Shown in pieces: positions 1-11,145 of a stretch of 64,000 bases of DNA. The DNA comes from Patella vulgata (Eukaryota > Mollusca > Gastropoda > Patellidae). The notes beneath the pieces were generated by a model. That model was not told the DNA's origin and did no database searches. It was given only the letters and a program-made list of their open reading frames with translations. A program made the translations under genes and the position numbers. Positions within the stretch are counted from its first letter, which is position 1, and each line of letters starts with the position of its first letter. Where the stretch lies: NCBI RefSeq assembly GCF_932274485.2, contig NC_065882.2:37480593-37544592 (forward strand). The letters run 5' to 3'.

Positions 1-1091
1 CGAAATTCCACTTTTTTCCCCATCATGGAAGCCGTAAATTGACTTGAGGCCAGGGTCCTTGAAGTTGTACAGCTGCACCCGGTGACCGATATTTATTTAA
101 CGGGGAATAAGTGATAATCCATATTATAGCAGTAAATAATTAAAATATTTCATAGGGATTATAATAATATGTATATCATGTCTGGGTATTACAGGGTTAA
201 AACCAATATTAAATTCCGAAAATCGTTTTTTTGCTAAAACTCTTTTTTTTAATGGGATCAAAATGGGGGTAAAGCACAGAGTCCGGGGTGGTAATGGGCG
301 TATTGTGTCCAAATTTCATGGTTTTCGGACAATCGGTGCCGGTGTCACGGCGAAATTCCACTTTTTTCTCCTCATGGAAGCCGTAAATTGACTTGAGGAC
401 AGGGTTCTTGAAGTTGTACAGCTGCACCCGGTGACCGATATTTATTTAACGGGGAATAAGTGATAATTCATATTATAGCAGTAAATAATTAAAATATTTC
501 ATAGGGATTATAATAATATGAATATCATGTCTGGGTATTACAGGGTTAAAACCAATATTAAATTCCGAAAATCGTTTTTTTGCTAAAACTCTTTTTTTTT
601 AATGGGATCAAAATGGGGGTAAAGCACAGAGTCCTGGGTGGTAGTGGGCGTATTGTGTCCAAATTTCATGGTTTTTGGACAATCGGTGCCGGTGTCACGG
701 CGAAATTCCACTTTTTTCCCCTCATGGAAGCCGTAAATTGACTTGAGGCCAGGGTCCTTGAAGTTGTACAGCAGCACCCGGTGACCGATATTTATTTAAC
801 GGGGAATAAGTGATAATTCATATTATAGCAGTAAATAATTAAAATATTTCATAGGGATTATAATAATATGTATACCATGTCTGGGTATTCCAGGTTTAAA
901 ACCAATATTAAATTCCGAAAATCGTTTTTTTGCTAAAACTCGTTTTTTTTAATGGGATCGAAATGGGGGTAAAGCACAGAGTCCGGGGTTGTAATGGGCG
1001 TATTGTGTCCAAATTTCATGGTTTTTGGACAATCGGTGCCGGTGTCACGGCGAAATTCCACTTTTTTCCCCTCATGGAAGCCGTAAATTGA
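1..1091. repeat. A-unit tandem triplet (~350-bp monomer)
   Basis: Three head-to-tail monomers begin at 43, 392 and 742 (periods 349 and 350), with a partial unit before position 43. Each contains a GTTGTACAGCTGCACC segment, an AT-rich stretch and a module running from GATCAAAATGGGGGTAAAG to GGCGAAATTCCAC. Single A units recur before C modules at 4,301, 28,311, 32,030 and 35,798, and partially at 10,785 and 20,017. Only this copy is a local tandem expansion. No coding potential is evident. Confidence 0.9.
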
Positions 1092-1930
1092 CATTGAAAA
1101 AAAACGACGAAAGGCAGGTGACAAGAACAAACGACTTGAACGAATGAAGGTATCAACGTGAAAAGTTGCTCGCCGGAATTTAGTACTCATGGTACCGTTG
1201 GTTCCTGTGTAGCGCATGCGCGAAATCAAAACCAGCTAAACTCGAAAACAACCTTGTCGGCACGGAAAACATCAAAGGAGAAATTCGAATTTTTGAAATA
1301 TTCAAATACCAAATATTCGACCATGATCCAGGCTATCCTGAAATGTAATAATTTCGGTAATAGGAGACACATTCTCTAAGTCACGACCAATTGTGTATGT
1401 TTTCAAGCCCATTAATGTGGATTTTTCACTATTTTTCATTTTCAATTCGAAATGGCGTCCATCAGTTGACCTAAATCAAAATGCTACTGCCTACATTTTA
1501 TGGGCTTTCCTTCAAGGATTTGGAAAATATAACCCCCTTGTCTGTAAGTAAAATATCAAAAAAGCCTTAGCGATATTTCACATTTCAAGATGGTGGCACT
1601 TCCGGTTTGGGCTACAAACTCCTTTTTTTGTGTACGAATCAGTAGTGTCTTAACTAGTAAAGAAATACAATTTCAAGGCAATCGGACCTATATTTCGTCG
1701 ATTTTTTTAAAACTTTGATCGTTAATTTCATCAAGGGGAGATAATAAGAAAATTTCTAATGACATTTTTCAAGTTGTATCTGTAAGATCTACTTACTTAC
1801 TGAATTTCATGAAAATCGTGCAACTATTAAAGAAGTTGTCAAGTTGATTTTAACTTCCGGTTCGAAATCACAGTTAGATTCTGAGATATAAGATTTGCAG
1901 GAAAAACACACAAAAAAAAAATAATAATAA
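1092..1930. repeat. C module, copy 1 (internally deleted)
   Basis: Starts with the AACGACGAAAGGCAGGTGAC segment, continues through the GCGCATGCGC palindrome near 1,212, and ends at the AAT-rich stretch abutting CTAG at 1,931. About 280 bp present in other C modules is missing: the sequence passes from the GTTCGAAATCACAG segment straight to TTAGATTCTGAGATATAAG. This removes the CCACCCATTCTTGGG homopolymer segment. Confidence 0.85.
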
Positions 1931-2952
1931 CTAGATCTGCATAGCAGATATGAAAGCTTTCATATTAACTGCAAAGGGGTTTATTAGAATCTACTGAAAC
2001 AATAAGTATAAATGTCATCAGGTATCTGAAAAATTACATTTACCTTATGAACAAAATGGGAAAAATACAAAACAAAAAGTGTCGACTTGTGGGTACCATC
2101 CAAGGCATATTTAGAAAACCGTATATTATATACAGAGTACGCAGGACAGGAATTAGTTGTGCTTCAATGTAAACCGGCCCGTTTCTTGCCTTTAGTTTTA
2201 GAGTTAGGTGTGATTTTCAAAGGATTCAATCGGAAATCGCTGAAAATCAGTTGGCTTCTTCATCTCATGACATTAAACACTGTATAAATTTAAAGTCAAT
2301 CGGATATTGAATTTAGCCTCTAGAGCGTCCACAAGATTTTTTAAAGTGATCAAGGGCAATAACTCTGACGGTAATTATCGGAAATGGCAGTAAATATCAG
2401 ATATCGCTGAAAATCAATACTGTAGGCATCTTCTTAACACTGCGCATAAATTTAAAGTCAATCGGATATTAACTTTGGCCTCTAGAGCGTCCACAAGATA
2501 TTTTGAAGTGATCAGGGGCCACAACTCTGGCAGTAAATATCAGATATCGCTGAAAATCAATCGCCAACTTCGTCTCATGACCTTAACCACTGTGTATAAA
2601 TTTAAAGTCAATCGGACATTAACTTTGGCCTCTAGAGCATCCACAAAAAATTTTTTAAGTGATGAAAGGCCATAACTCTGACAGTAATTATCGGAAATCG
2701 CCGACCTTAAACACTGTGTATAAATTTAAAGTCAATCGGATACTAAATTTAGCCTCTAAAGCGTCCACAAGATTTTTTCAAGTGATCAAGGGCCATAACT
2801 CTGACAGTAATTATCGGAAATCGCTGAAAATTAGTAGGCTTCTTCGTCTCATGACCTTAAACACTGTGTATAAATTTAAAGTAAAGTAAACTTTAGCCGG
2901 CCGGACGAGGGCGATGACAATATACGACCACATTTCAATGTGGGCGTATAAA
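1931..2952 (-). mobile_element. Helitron/HINE-like type I element, copy 1
   Basis: Read on the minus strand, the left end carries a hairpin (TACG-CCCACATT, then AATGTGG) followed by TTGTCGTCGCC. The body has diverged ~150-bp tandem cores (about 2,180-2,885). The right end is the hairpin ATCTGC-TAT-GCAGAT immediately followed by CTAG and a flanking T. Helitrons end in CTRR next to a 3' hairpin and insert before T, so the right end fits. The left end lacks the canonical 5' TC and looks more like Helentron/HINE ends. No Rep/helicase coding sequence is present, so it is non-autonomous. Confidence 0.6.
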
Positions 2953-4300
2953 ATTAATGGCATGCATATAATATTTAATATATGATAAAGTCAAAATAGT
3001 CGATTTCGGTTTTTAGTGTTACGGTCATTTTAAAAAAATGTCTTTTAAGGACAATGTGTATAGTACTAATAGCAATCACATACGGAAGAAGCGATAAGAT
3101 CCCCTTGCATTTGCAATTTCAAAATTAATTAAAACCAAATTTAAATTTCGAAAATCTTTTTTTTTTTTGCTAAAACTCTTTTTTTTTTAATCGGATCAAA
3201 ATGGGAGTAAGGCACAGAGTCCGGGGTGGTAATGGGCGTATTGTGTCCTAATTTCATGGTTTTCGGACAATCGGCGTCGGTGTCGTGACGAAATTCCACT
3301 TTTTTCGCCCTTACTAAAGCCGTAAATGGCGGAAAATCTCGAACGGCAGGAATCGTGTGAAGAACAAACGACCTGAACGAATGCAGGTATCGACTTGAAT
3401 TTTTGAGGGCTCCTAGGTACCAAGATGAAAAGTTCCTCGCCGGAATTTGGTAGTCATGGTACCTTTGGTTCCAGCCTGGCGCATGCGCGAAATAAAAGGA
3501 AATTATGGTCGATTTTGGGATTTTGGGTATATTTCGGAGTGGTTTGGTAGGTGACGGTGGATCGGGGACTCAGATGGATCTAACATGGCGATCATAATCA
3601 CTTTGAAGAATGAGCAAATTTTCACGACCGGTTTGATTTGCTCTGTCCAGGCAACGTTCCTGTGGTCCGATTGCCTTCAAATTTGCACAAAATGTACCTT
3701 GGGATTTTAGTTATCACATATTAAAAATAGAAGAGTGTGGGTCTCCGAGAACGTTCAAAATAAATTCAAAACCCACCCCCAAAAATCAAAGTTTTTTTGC
3801 TTAAAAAATTGCCGTATTTTATCGAATTTTTATTGTTCTTGATATCTGAACATTTTCTCATTTTAATATGTGATAAGTATCATCGAGGCGCAGCCAACCG
3901 TTAGAAATTCAAAAGATTTGGACCACCGGAAGGATGCCTCGGCAGTCAAAAAAGGTCAAAATAGGCGATTTCGGTTTCTAGTGTCGATATATCGTTACGG
4001 TCATTTTAAAAAAAATGTCTTTTAAGGATAATGTGTATAGTACCAATACCTATCACATACGGAAGAGGCGATAAAATCTCTTTGCATTTGCAATTTCAAA
4101 ATTAATTAAAACTAATATTAAATTACGAAAATCGTTTTTTTCCTTAAACCTTTTTTTTAATCGGATCAAAATGGGAGTAAGGCACAGTATCTGAGGTGGT
4201 AATGGGCCTATTGTGTCCAAATTTCATGGTTTTCGGACAATCGGCGCCGGTGTCGTGGCGAAATTCCTCTTTTTTCGCCCTTACTGAAGCCGTAAATTGA
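2953..4300. repeat. D linker module, copy 1
   Basis: Linker between a type I element and the next A/C module. It holds two copies of the GATCAAAATGGG...GGCGAAATTCC motif (near 3,190 and 4,165), an exact GCGCATGCGC at 3,479-3,488, and a conserved ~500-bp body with a GAAGAGTGT...ACCCACCCCC segment. Short frames here are not conserved between copies. No gene seen. Confidence 0.8.
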
Positions 4301-4640
4301 CTTGAGGCCAGGGTCCTTGAAATTGTACAGCTGCACCCGGTGACCGATATTTATTTAACGGGGAATAAGTGATAATTCATATTATAGCAGTAAATAATTA
4401 AAATATTTCATAGGGATTATAATAATATGTAAGCTTATATCATGTCTTGGTATTACAGGGTTAAAACCAATATTAAATTCCGAAAATCTTTTTTTTGCTA
4501 AAACTCTTTTTTTTTAATGGTATCAAAATGGGGGAGTCCGGGGTGGTAATGGGCGTATTGTGTCCAAATTTCATGGTTTTCGGACAATCGGTGCTGGTGT
4601 CACGGCGAAATTCCACTTTTTTCTCCTCATGGAAGCCGTA
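4301..4640. repeat. A unit, single copy before C2
   Basis: One ~340-bp A unit beginning CTTGAGGCCAGGGTCCTTG. It carries an AAGCTTAT insertion after AATATGT that is otherwise shared only with the A unit near 32,160, a private variant linking the two copies. Confidence 0.8.
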
Positions 4641-5847
4641 AAAATGACGAAAGGCAGGTGACTAGAACAAACGACTTGAACGAATGCAGGTATCACCTTG
4701 AAATTTACAGGGTACCTAGGTACCAACGTGAAAAGTTGCTCGCCGGAATTTAGTACTCATGGTACCTTTGATTCCTGTATAGCGCTATCGCGAAATCAAA
4801 ACCAGCTAAACTCGAAAACAACCTTGTCGGCACGGAAAACATCAAAGGAGAAATTCGAATTTTTGAAATATTCAAATACCAAACACTCGACCATGATCCA
4901 GGCTATCCTGAAATGTAATAATTTCGGTAATAGGAGACACATTCTCTAAGTCACGACCATGTGTGTATGTTTTCAGGCCCATTAATGTGGAATTTTCACT
5001 ATTCAAAATGGCGTCCATCAGTGGACCTAAATCAAAATACTACTGCCTAGATTTTATGGGCTTTCCTTCAAGGATTTGGAAAATATAATCCCCTTGTCTG
5101 TAAGTAAAATATCAAAAACGCCTTAGCGATATTTCACATTTCTAGATGGTTGCACTTCCGCTTTGGGCTACAAACTCCATTTTTTGTGTACGAATCAGTA
5201 GTGTCGTAATAGTAAAGAAATGCAATTTCAAGGCAATCGGACCTATATTTCGTTGATTTTTTTTAAAACTTTGATCCTTAATTTCATCAAGGGGAGATAA
5301 TACAGAAAATTTATAATGACATTTTTCAAGTTGTATCGGTAAGATCTACTTATATACTGAATTTCATGAAAATCGTGCAACTATTAAAGAAGTTGTCAAA
5401 TTGATTTTAACTTCCGGTTCGAAATCACAGCGACGAATTTTTGAAATTCGAAAATCCGAAATAGCAGATTTGAAGTAAATGATTCAAGGTACTCAAAGAA
5501 TTTTTTTTTAGTAAAATAGGTCAAAAAGTCACAAAGTTACAGCAATGTAGGTCAAATGCATTCGTTCGTAAAATTCGGTGATTTTGCATGTGTAAAACGT
5601 TTTGAAAACATACCTATTCCAAAGCCACCACCCATTCTTGGGGGGGTAGGTCAAAGTTTCAGAAAGATCCCACGGTTAGATTCTGAGATATAAGATTTGC
5701 AGGAAAACACAAAAAATAATAATAATAATAATAATAATAATAATCTTAACAGAAACAATAAGCTTTCATATGTAATACATATGAAAGCTTAATAATCTTA
5801 ACAGAAACAATAAGCTTTCATATGTAATACATATGAAAGCTTAATAA
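4641..5847. repeat. C module, copy 2 (degenerate palindrome variant)
   Basis: Complete C module. The usual GCGCATGCGC has become GCGCTATCGCG, a change shared only with C10 at ~36,299. It includes the exact 14-bp palindrome GGTACCTAGGTACC near 4,710, a short G tract near 5,641, an AAT microsatellite (5,707-5,744) and two large palindromes (see separate entry). Confidence 0.85.
5707..5847. repeat. AAT microsatellite plus twin 33-nt palindromes
   Basis: An (AAT)n run is followed by two tandem ~52-bp units, each containing TAAGCTTTCATATGTA, a central A, and the exact reverse complement TACATATGAAAGCTTA. They lie immediately outside the CTAG terminus of the next type I element. The same twin occurs at about 13,616-13,705, a single copy at 33,493-33,525, and a decayed one at 37,166-37,225. 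Confidence 0.9.
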
Positions 5848-6912
5848 CTAGATCTGCATAGCAGATATGAAAGCTTTCATATTAACTGCAAAGGGGGTTA
5901 TTAGAATCTATTGAAACAATAAGTATAAATGTCATCAGGTATCTGAAAAATTACATTTACCTTATGAACAAAATGGGAAAAATACAAAACAAAAATTGTC
6001 GACTTGTGGCTACCATCCAAGGCATATTTAGAAAACCGTATATTATATACAGAGTACGCAGGACAGGAATTAGTTGTGCTTCAATGTAAACCGGCCCGTT
6101 TCTTGCCTTTAGTTTTAGAGTTAGGTGTAATTTTCAAAGGATTTAATCGGAAATCGCTGAAAATCAGTTGGCTTCTTCATCTCATGACTTTAAACACTGT
6201 ATAAATTTAAAGTCAATCGGATATTGAATTTAGCCTCTAGAGCGTCCACAAGATTTTTTAAAGTGATCAAGGGCAATAACTCTGACGGTAATTATCGGAA
6301 ATGGCAGTAAATATCAGATATCGCTGAAAATCAATACTGTAGGCATCTTCGTATCATGACCTTAAACACTGCGCATAAATTTAAAGTCAATCGGATATTA
6401 ACTTTGGCCTCTAGAGCGTCCACAAGATATTTTGAAGTGATCAGGGGCCACATCTCTGGCAGTAAATATCAGATATCGCTGAAAATCAATCGCATACTTC
6501 GTCTCATGACCATAACCACTGTGTATAAATTTAAAGTCAATCGGACATTAACTTTGGCCTCTAGAGCATCCACAAGATTTTTTTAAGTGATGAAGGGCCA
6601 TAACTCTGACAGTAATTATCGGAAATCGCTGAAAATCAATTGGCTTCTTCATCTCATGACCTTAAACACTGTGTATAAATTTAAAGTCAATCGGATATTG
6701 AATTTAACCTCTAGAGCATGCACAACATTTTTTGAAGTGGTCAAGGACCATAATTCTGACAGTAATTATCGGAAATCGCTGAAAATCAATAGGCTTCTTC
6801 GTCTCATGACCTTAAACACTGTGTATATTTTTAAAGTAATCGGATATTAACTTTAGCCGTCCGGACGGCGGCGACGACAATATACGACCACATTTCAATG
6901 TGGGCGTATAAA
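5848..6912 (-). mobile_element. Helitron/HINE-like type I element, copy 2 (reference copy)
   Basis: 1,065 bp with the best-preserved architecture. On the minus strand: left hairpin and TTGTCGTCGCCGCCGTCCGG arm, then tandem cores with ATGAC landmarks at 6,356, 6,506, 6,656 and 6,806 (exact 150-bp spacing), a ~200-bp right arm, and the hairpin-CTAG end. The core length and arm-core-arm plan resemble bivalve pearl/HINE elements. Because 150 is a multiple of three, repetitive open frames appear across the cores; I regard these as a by-product of the period. Confidence 0.65.
6356..6840. repeat. 150-bp tandem core array
   Basis: Successive monomers share CTCATGACCTTAAACACTG, GTATAAATTTAAAGTCAATC, GGCCTCTAGAGCGTCCACA and GACAGTAATTATCGGAAATC. 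The spacing is 150 bp. Equivalent arrays sit in the other type I elements at roughly 2,180-2,885, 14,210-14,690, 22,990-23,480 and 30,113-30,595. A divergent single copy lies at 59,570-59,750. Confidence 0.92.
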
Positions 6913-8257
6913 AATTAACCGATGGCATATAATATTTAATGTATGATAAAGTCAAAATAGTCGATTTCGGTTTTTGGTGTTGAGCTCATTTTAAAAAAAA
7001 TGTCTTTTACGGATAATGTGTATAGTACTAATAGCAATCACATACGGAAGAGGCGATAAGATCCCTTTGCATTTGGAATTTCAAAATTAATTAAAACCAA
7101 ATTTAAATTCCGAAAATCGATTGTTTATTTTTTGCTGAAACTCCTTTTTTTAATCTGATCAAAATGGGAGTAAGTCACAGAGTGGTAATGGACGTATTGT
7201 GTCCATATTTCATGGTTTTGGGACAATCGGTGCCGGTGTCGTGGCGAAATTCCACTTTTTTCGCCCTTACAGAAGCCGTAAATGAGGGAAAAAAACGAAC
7301 CGTGTCAAGAACAAACGACCTGAACGAATGCAGGTATCGCCTTGAAGTTTTCAGTGCACCTAGGTACCAACGTGAAAAGTTCCTCGCCGGAATTTGGTAG
7401 TCAACGTACCTTTGGTTCCAGCGTGGCGCATGCGCGAAGTAAAAAGAAATTACGGTCGATTTTGAGATTTTGGGTATATTTTGGAGTGGTTTGGTAGGTG
7501 ACGGTGGATCAGGGACTCGGATTGATCTAACATGGCGATCATAACACAACATGATAATCACTTTGAAGTATGAGTAAATTTTCGCGATCGGGTTGATTTG
7601 CTCTACCCAGGCAACGTTCCTGTGCTCCGATTGCCTTCAAATTTGCACAGAATGTACCTTGGGATTCTAGCTATCACATATTAAAAATAGAAGAGTGTTG
7701 GATTCCGAGAACGTTCAGAATAAATTCAAAACCCACCCCCAACAATTAAAGGTTTTTTGCTTAAAAAATTGCCGTATTTTATCCAATTTTTATTGTTCTT
7801 GATATCTGAGGATTTTCTCAATTTAATATGTGATAAATATCATCGCGGCGCAGCCAACCGCTAGAAATTCCAGAGATTTGGACCACCGGAAGGATGCCTC
7901 AGCAGTCAAAAAAGGTCAAAATAGGCGATTTCGGTTTCTAGTGTCGATACATCGTTACGGTCATTTTAAAAAATTGTCTTTTAAGGATAATGTGTATAGT
8001 ACCAATACCTATCACATAAGGAAGAGGCGATAAAATCACTTTGCATTTGCAATTTCAAAATTAATTAAAACCAATATTCAATTCCGAAAATCGTTTTTTT
8101 GCTAAAACTCTTTTTTTTTAATGGGGTCAACATGGGGGTAAAGCACAGAGTCTGGGGTGGTAATGGGCGTATTGTGTCCAAATTTCATGGTTTTCGGACA
8201 ATTGGTGCCGGTGTCACGGCCAAATTCCACTTTTTTCCCCTCATGGAAGCCGTAAAT
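6913..8257. repeat. D linker module, copy 2
   Basis: Same layout as D1: AT-rich spacer after the left hairpin, the GGGAGTAAGTCACAGAG motif (7,160), an exact GCGCATGCGC near 7,425, a conserved body through 8,090 and a second motif copy near 8,125. A 128-codon minus-strand frame (7,175-7,561) recurs in D3, but only because the copies are nearly identical. I do not call a gene. Confidence 0.8.
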
Positions 8258-9364
8258 TGACGAAAGGCAGGTGACATGAACAAACGACTTGAACGAATGC
8301 AGGTATCACCTTGAAATTTACAGGGTACCTAAGTACCAAAGTGAAAAGTTGCGCGCCGGAATTTAGTACTCATGGTACCGTTGGTTCCTGTGTAGCGCAT
8401 GCGCGAAATCAAAACCAGCTTAACTCGAAAACAACCTTGTCGGCACGAAAAACATCAAAGGAGAAATTCGAATTTTTGAAATATTCAAATACCAAACATT
8501 CGACTATGATCCAGGCTATCCTGAAATGTAATAATTTCGGTAATAGGAGACACATTCTCTAAGTCACGACCAATTGTGTATGTTTTCAAGCCCATTAATG
8601 TGGATTTTTCACTATTTTTCATTTTCACTTCAAAATGGCGTCCATCAGTTGACCTAAATCAAAATTCTACTGCCTACATTTATGGGCTTTCCTTCAAGGA
8701 TTTGGAAAATATAATCCGCTTGTCTGTAAGTAAAATATCAAAAAAGCCTTAGCAATATTTCCCATTTCAAGATGGTGGCACTTCCGGTTTGGGCTACAAA
8801 CTCCATTTTTTGTGTACGAATCAGTAGTGTCTTAACTAGTAAAGAAATACAATTTCAAGGCAATCGGACCTATATTTCGTCGATTTTTTTTAAAACTTTG
8901 ATCCTTAATTTCATCAAGGGGAGATAATACAGAAAATTTCTAATGACATTTTTCAAGTTGTATTGGTAAGATCTACTTACATACTGAATTTCATGAAAAT
9001 CGTGCAACTATTAAAGAAGTTGTCAAGTTGATTTTAACTTCCGGTTCGAAATCACAGCGAAGAATTTTCGAAATTCGAAAATCCGAAATTGCAGATTTGA
9101 CGTAAATGATTCAGGGTACTCAAAGAATTTTTTTTAGTAAAATAGGTCAAAAAGTCACAAAGTTACAGCAATGTAGGTCAAATGCATTCGTTCGTAAAAT
9201 TCGGTGATTTCGGATGTGTAAAACATTTTGAAAACATGCCTATTCCAAAGCAACCACCCATTCTTGTGGGAGTAGGTCAAAGTTTCAGAAAGATCCCACG
9301 GTTAGATTCTGAGATATAAGATTTGCAGGAAAAACACACAAAAAAAAAAAAATAATAATAATAA
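8258..9364. repeat. C module, copy 3
   Basis: Complete C module with exact GCGCATGCGC near 8,396 and a short interrupted G tract near 9,267. It ends in A/AAT-rich sequence directly at the CTAG terminus at 9,365 and has no twin palindromes. Confidence 0.85.
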
Positions 9365-10784
9365 CTAGATCTGCATAGCAGATATCAAAGCTTTCATATA
9401 AACTGCAAAAGGGATTATTAGAATCTATGAATCAACAACCACTTTGACGGAAGATATTCTCTCGGCTAAAAAATCTTTTTTCTCTCAGCTACGAGAGATA
9501 CGTAGAATTAAACCGGCCCAGACCCGACCGTGTTGACAAGAAGCCGCTTATTTGACATTGACACATGACTGAAGGTGAATAGGCCTACCCGTCCAGTTAA
9601 TACAATGGGCAATCTCACATCGGTCCACTAAAGAGAGGCACATACTAGTCGCCTCCTACTTCCCCAAGACATTTAGTCGAAACCTTGACTCTCATACATA
9701 TAAACCATTTGGTACTACATGTACATGTATTTCGTACATATCTCATATTAAACCCCTCGGCCGCCATGTTGAATCACACAGTATTTAACGTTCTATATCC
9801 TAACATCTTTATGAAATCAACGACAAATCTAAACTTGGGCACTACAACCATTTTTAGTTTTACATCATTCAGTTTTTTTTTAAATAAGTAATTCTATCAC
9901 AAATTATAGTGAAGATACCGATCAGTTTTTCTTTGTGTTAATGCGTTCTACATTTTCAAAGCAATGATTCTTATAATGTGCGAGCCGTCATGACACCGGC
10001 GGATATTATAACTTCGATAGGCGAGAAACTTCAGATAGCAGTTGAGTTTCATCAAATCATATAATTATGCGGTACGGCTTCACCTTTATTTCAATGGGAA
10101 TTGGTTTATTATATGTGCAGTGCAGTTTTAGGTCAGTTTATGTGTAAATTAAGGGAGCTATACATAGGACAGTAACCTTTTTGTAGTCATTTGACTACTG
10201 AAATCAAACAAATTTTACAATGTAGGTAGTGAAAACAAGATGTTATGTTAAGCGTTGTTCGAGGGTGGGGTGGGTGCATAAAATTCCAAGGGTTATTTTT
10301 CGTGCACGCCAATATGCACACAGGATTTCGATTTTTCGTCCTACCCAAAAAACTGCACTCAAAGTTAGTTGTCGGGTCTTCGGTCAAGAACCACAGACAA
10401 AGGGAGAGAACGGGGACCTCTGTTTTGCATACCATCCAAGCGACTAGGCACTAATCCTTGCCTACTAAATACACAAATGGCTGAATTTCGAGACATTTCT
10501 GGCACTCTTTTAACACATAATGAGAACACTGCATTAATTTCTATATATCAATAAAATATGCCTCAGACCCATTGTATCATATATGATACACTAAAAATCG
10601 ACATTGATTTTCAGAAAAAATATTGTTTATTTTTAAATTTGAATTAGTCTAGTAACAAAATATATTTTCTGGCAACAAATAGCATATAAATAAAAATAGA
10701 TTTACTTTATGATTATTTTTTTTAAATGAAATCATTCTAAGGCTTTTATTGACATTTCAGAAAATGTAGAGTTGGTCCCATGCA
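9365..10784 (-). mobile_element. Type II block, copy 1 (shortened)
   Basis: Shares about 70 bp of right end with type I (CTAGATCTGCATAGCAGAT on the plus strand, then a diverged GAAAGC stretch), then switches to an unrelated body starting AATCAACAACCACTTTGACGG. Compared with copies 2-4 it lacks roughly 480 bp containing a HINE fragment and most SINE-derived minisatellite units. A small plus-strand frame (9,685-9,891) recurs in all four copies with a good Kozak context (GCCGCCATGT) but shows no recognisable domain. Confidence 0.65.
10285..10460 (-). repeat. SINE1-derived fragment in type II copy 1
   Basis: The plus strand reads TTCGTGCACGCCAATATGCA then TTTTTCGTCCTACCC, the reverse complement of the SINE1 body seen at 49,021-49,369. 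Only the first unit and part of the next survive here. Confidence 0.75.
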
Positions 10785-11145
10785 CTTGAGGCCAGGGTCT
10801 TTGAAGTTGTACAGCTGCACCCGGTGACCGATATTTATTTAACGGGGAATAAGTGATAATTCATATTATAACAGTATTACAGGGTTAAAATTGGGACCTC
10901 TGTAAATAGGTCCTTTCCTTGCATTTAGTTTTAGTGTTAGGAGTGCTCAAATTGAGAGAGCTAAATGGGGTTGATCGACCACTCGACACAAACTAGGTCA
11001 TTTCGGGACTAACGTATGGTTCAATTTTATTTCAATAATTCGCTTGCGCGTAATGGTCTAGCAGTGGGAGGAAACCAGGTGATCCTGAAAAAACACACAG
11101 GTTGGACGGGCGACCTACTCCTTGTCACGTACGGAAAGATGCCCC
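10785..11145. repeat. Partial A unit plus SINE2 insertion (minus)
   Basis: A truncated A unit (10,785-10,885) ends at ATTACAGGGTTAAAAT. It is followed by a minus-strand SINE2: CACTCGACACAAACTAGGTC, ATTTCGGGACTAACGTATGG and CAGTGGGAGGAAACC match the body and tail of SINE2 at 54,866-55,012 in reverse. The same junction occurs at 20,190-20,440, so the insertion predates that duplication. Confidence 0.8.

Noticed and set aside
6356-6850. Repetitive open frames across the 150-bp cores
   Set aside because: The 150-bp period keeps frames open without selection; copies are interrupted at unrelated points, and the divergent core at 59.6 kb reads on the other strand.
7175-7561. 128-codon minus-strand frame in D2, repeated in D3 (11,404-11,790) and as a variant in D4
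   Set aside because: It crosses the NRF1-like palindrome and motif repeats, and other D copies break it; a chance frame in repeat DNA.
9685-9891. Small plus-strand frame with GCCGCCATGT context, repeated at 18,107, 26,362 and 33,847
   Set aside because: It persists only because the four type II blocks are near-identical. There is no domain, no coding-type substitution pattern visible, and it lies inside a mobile block.
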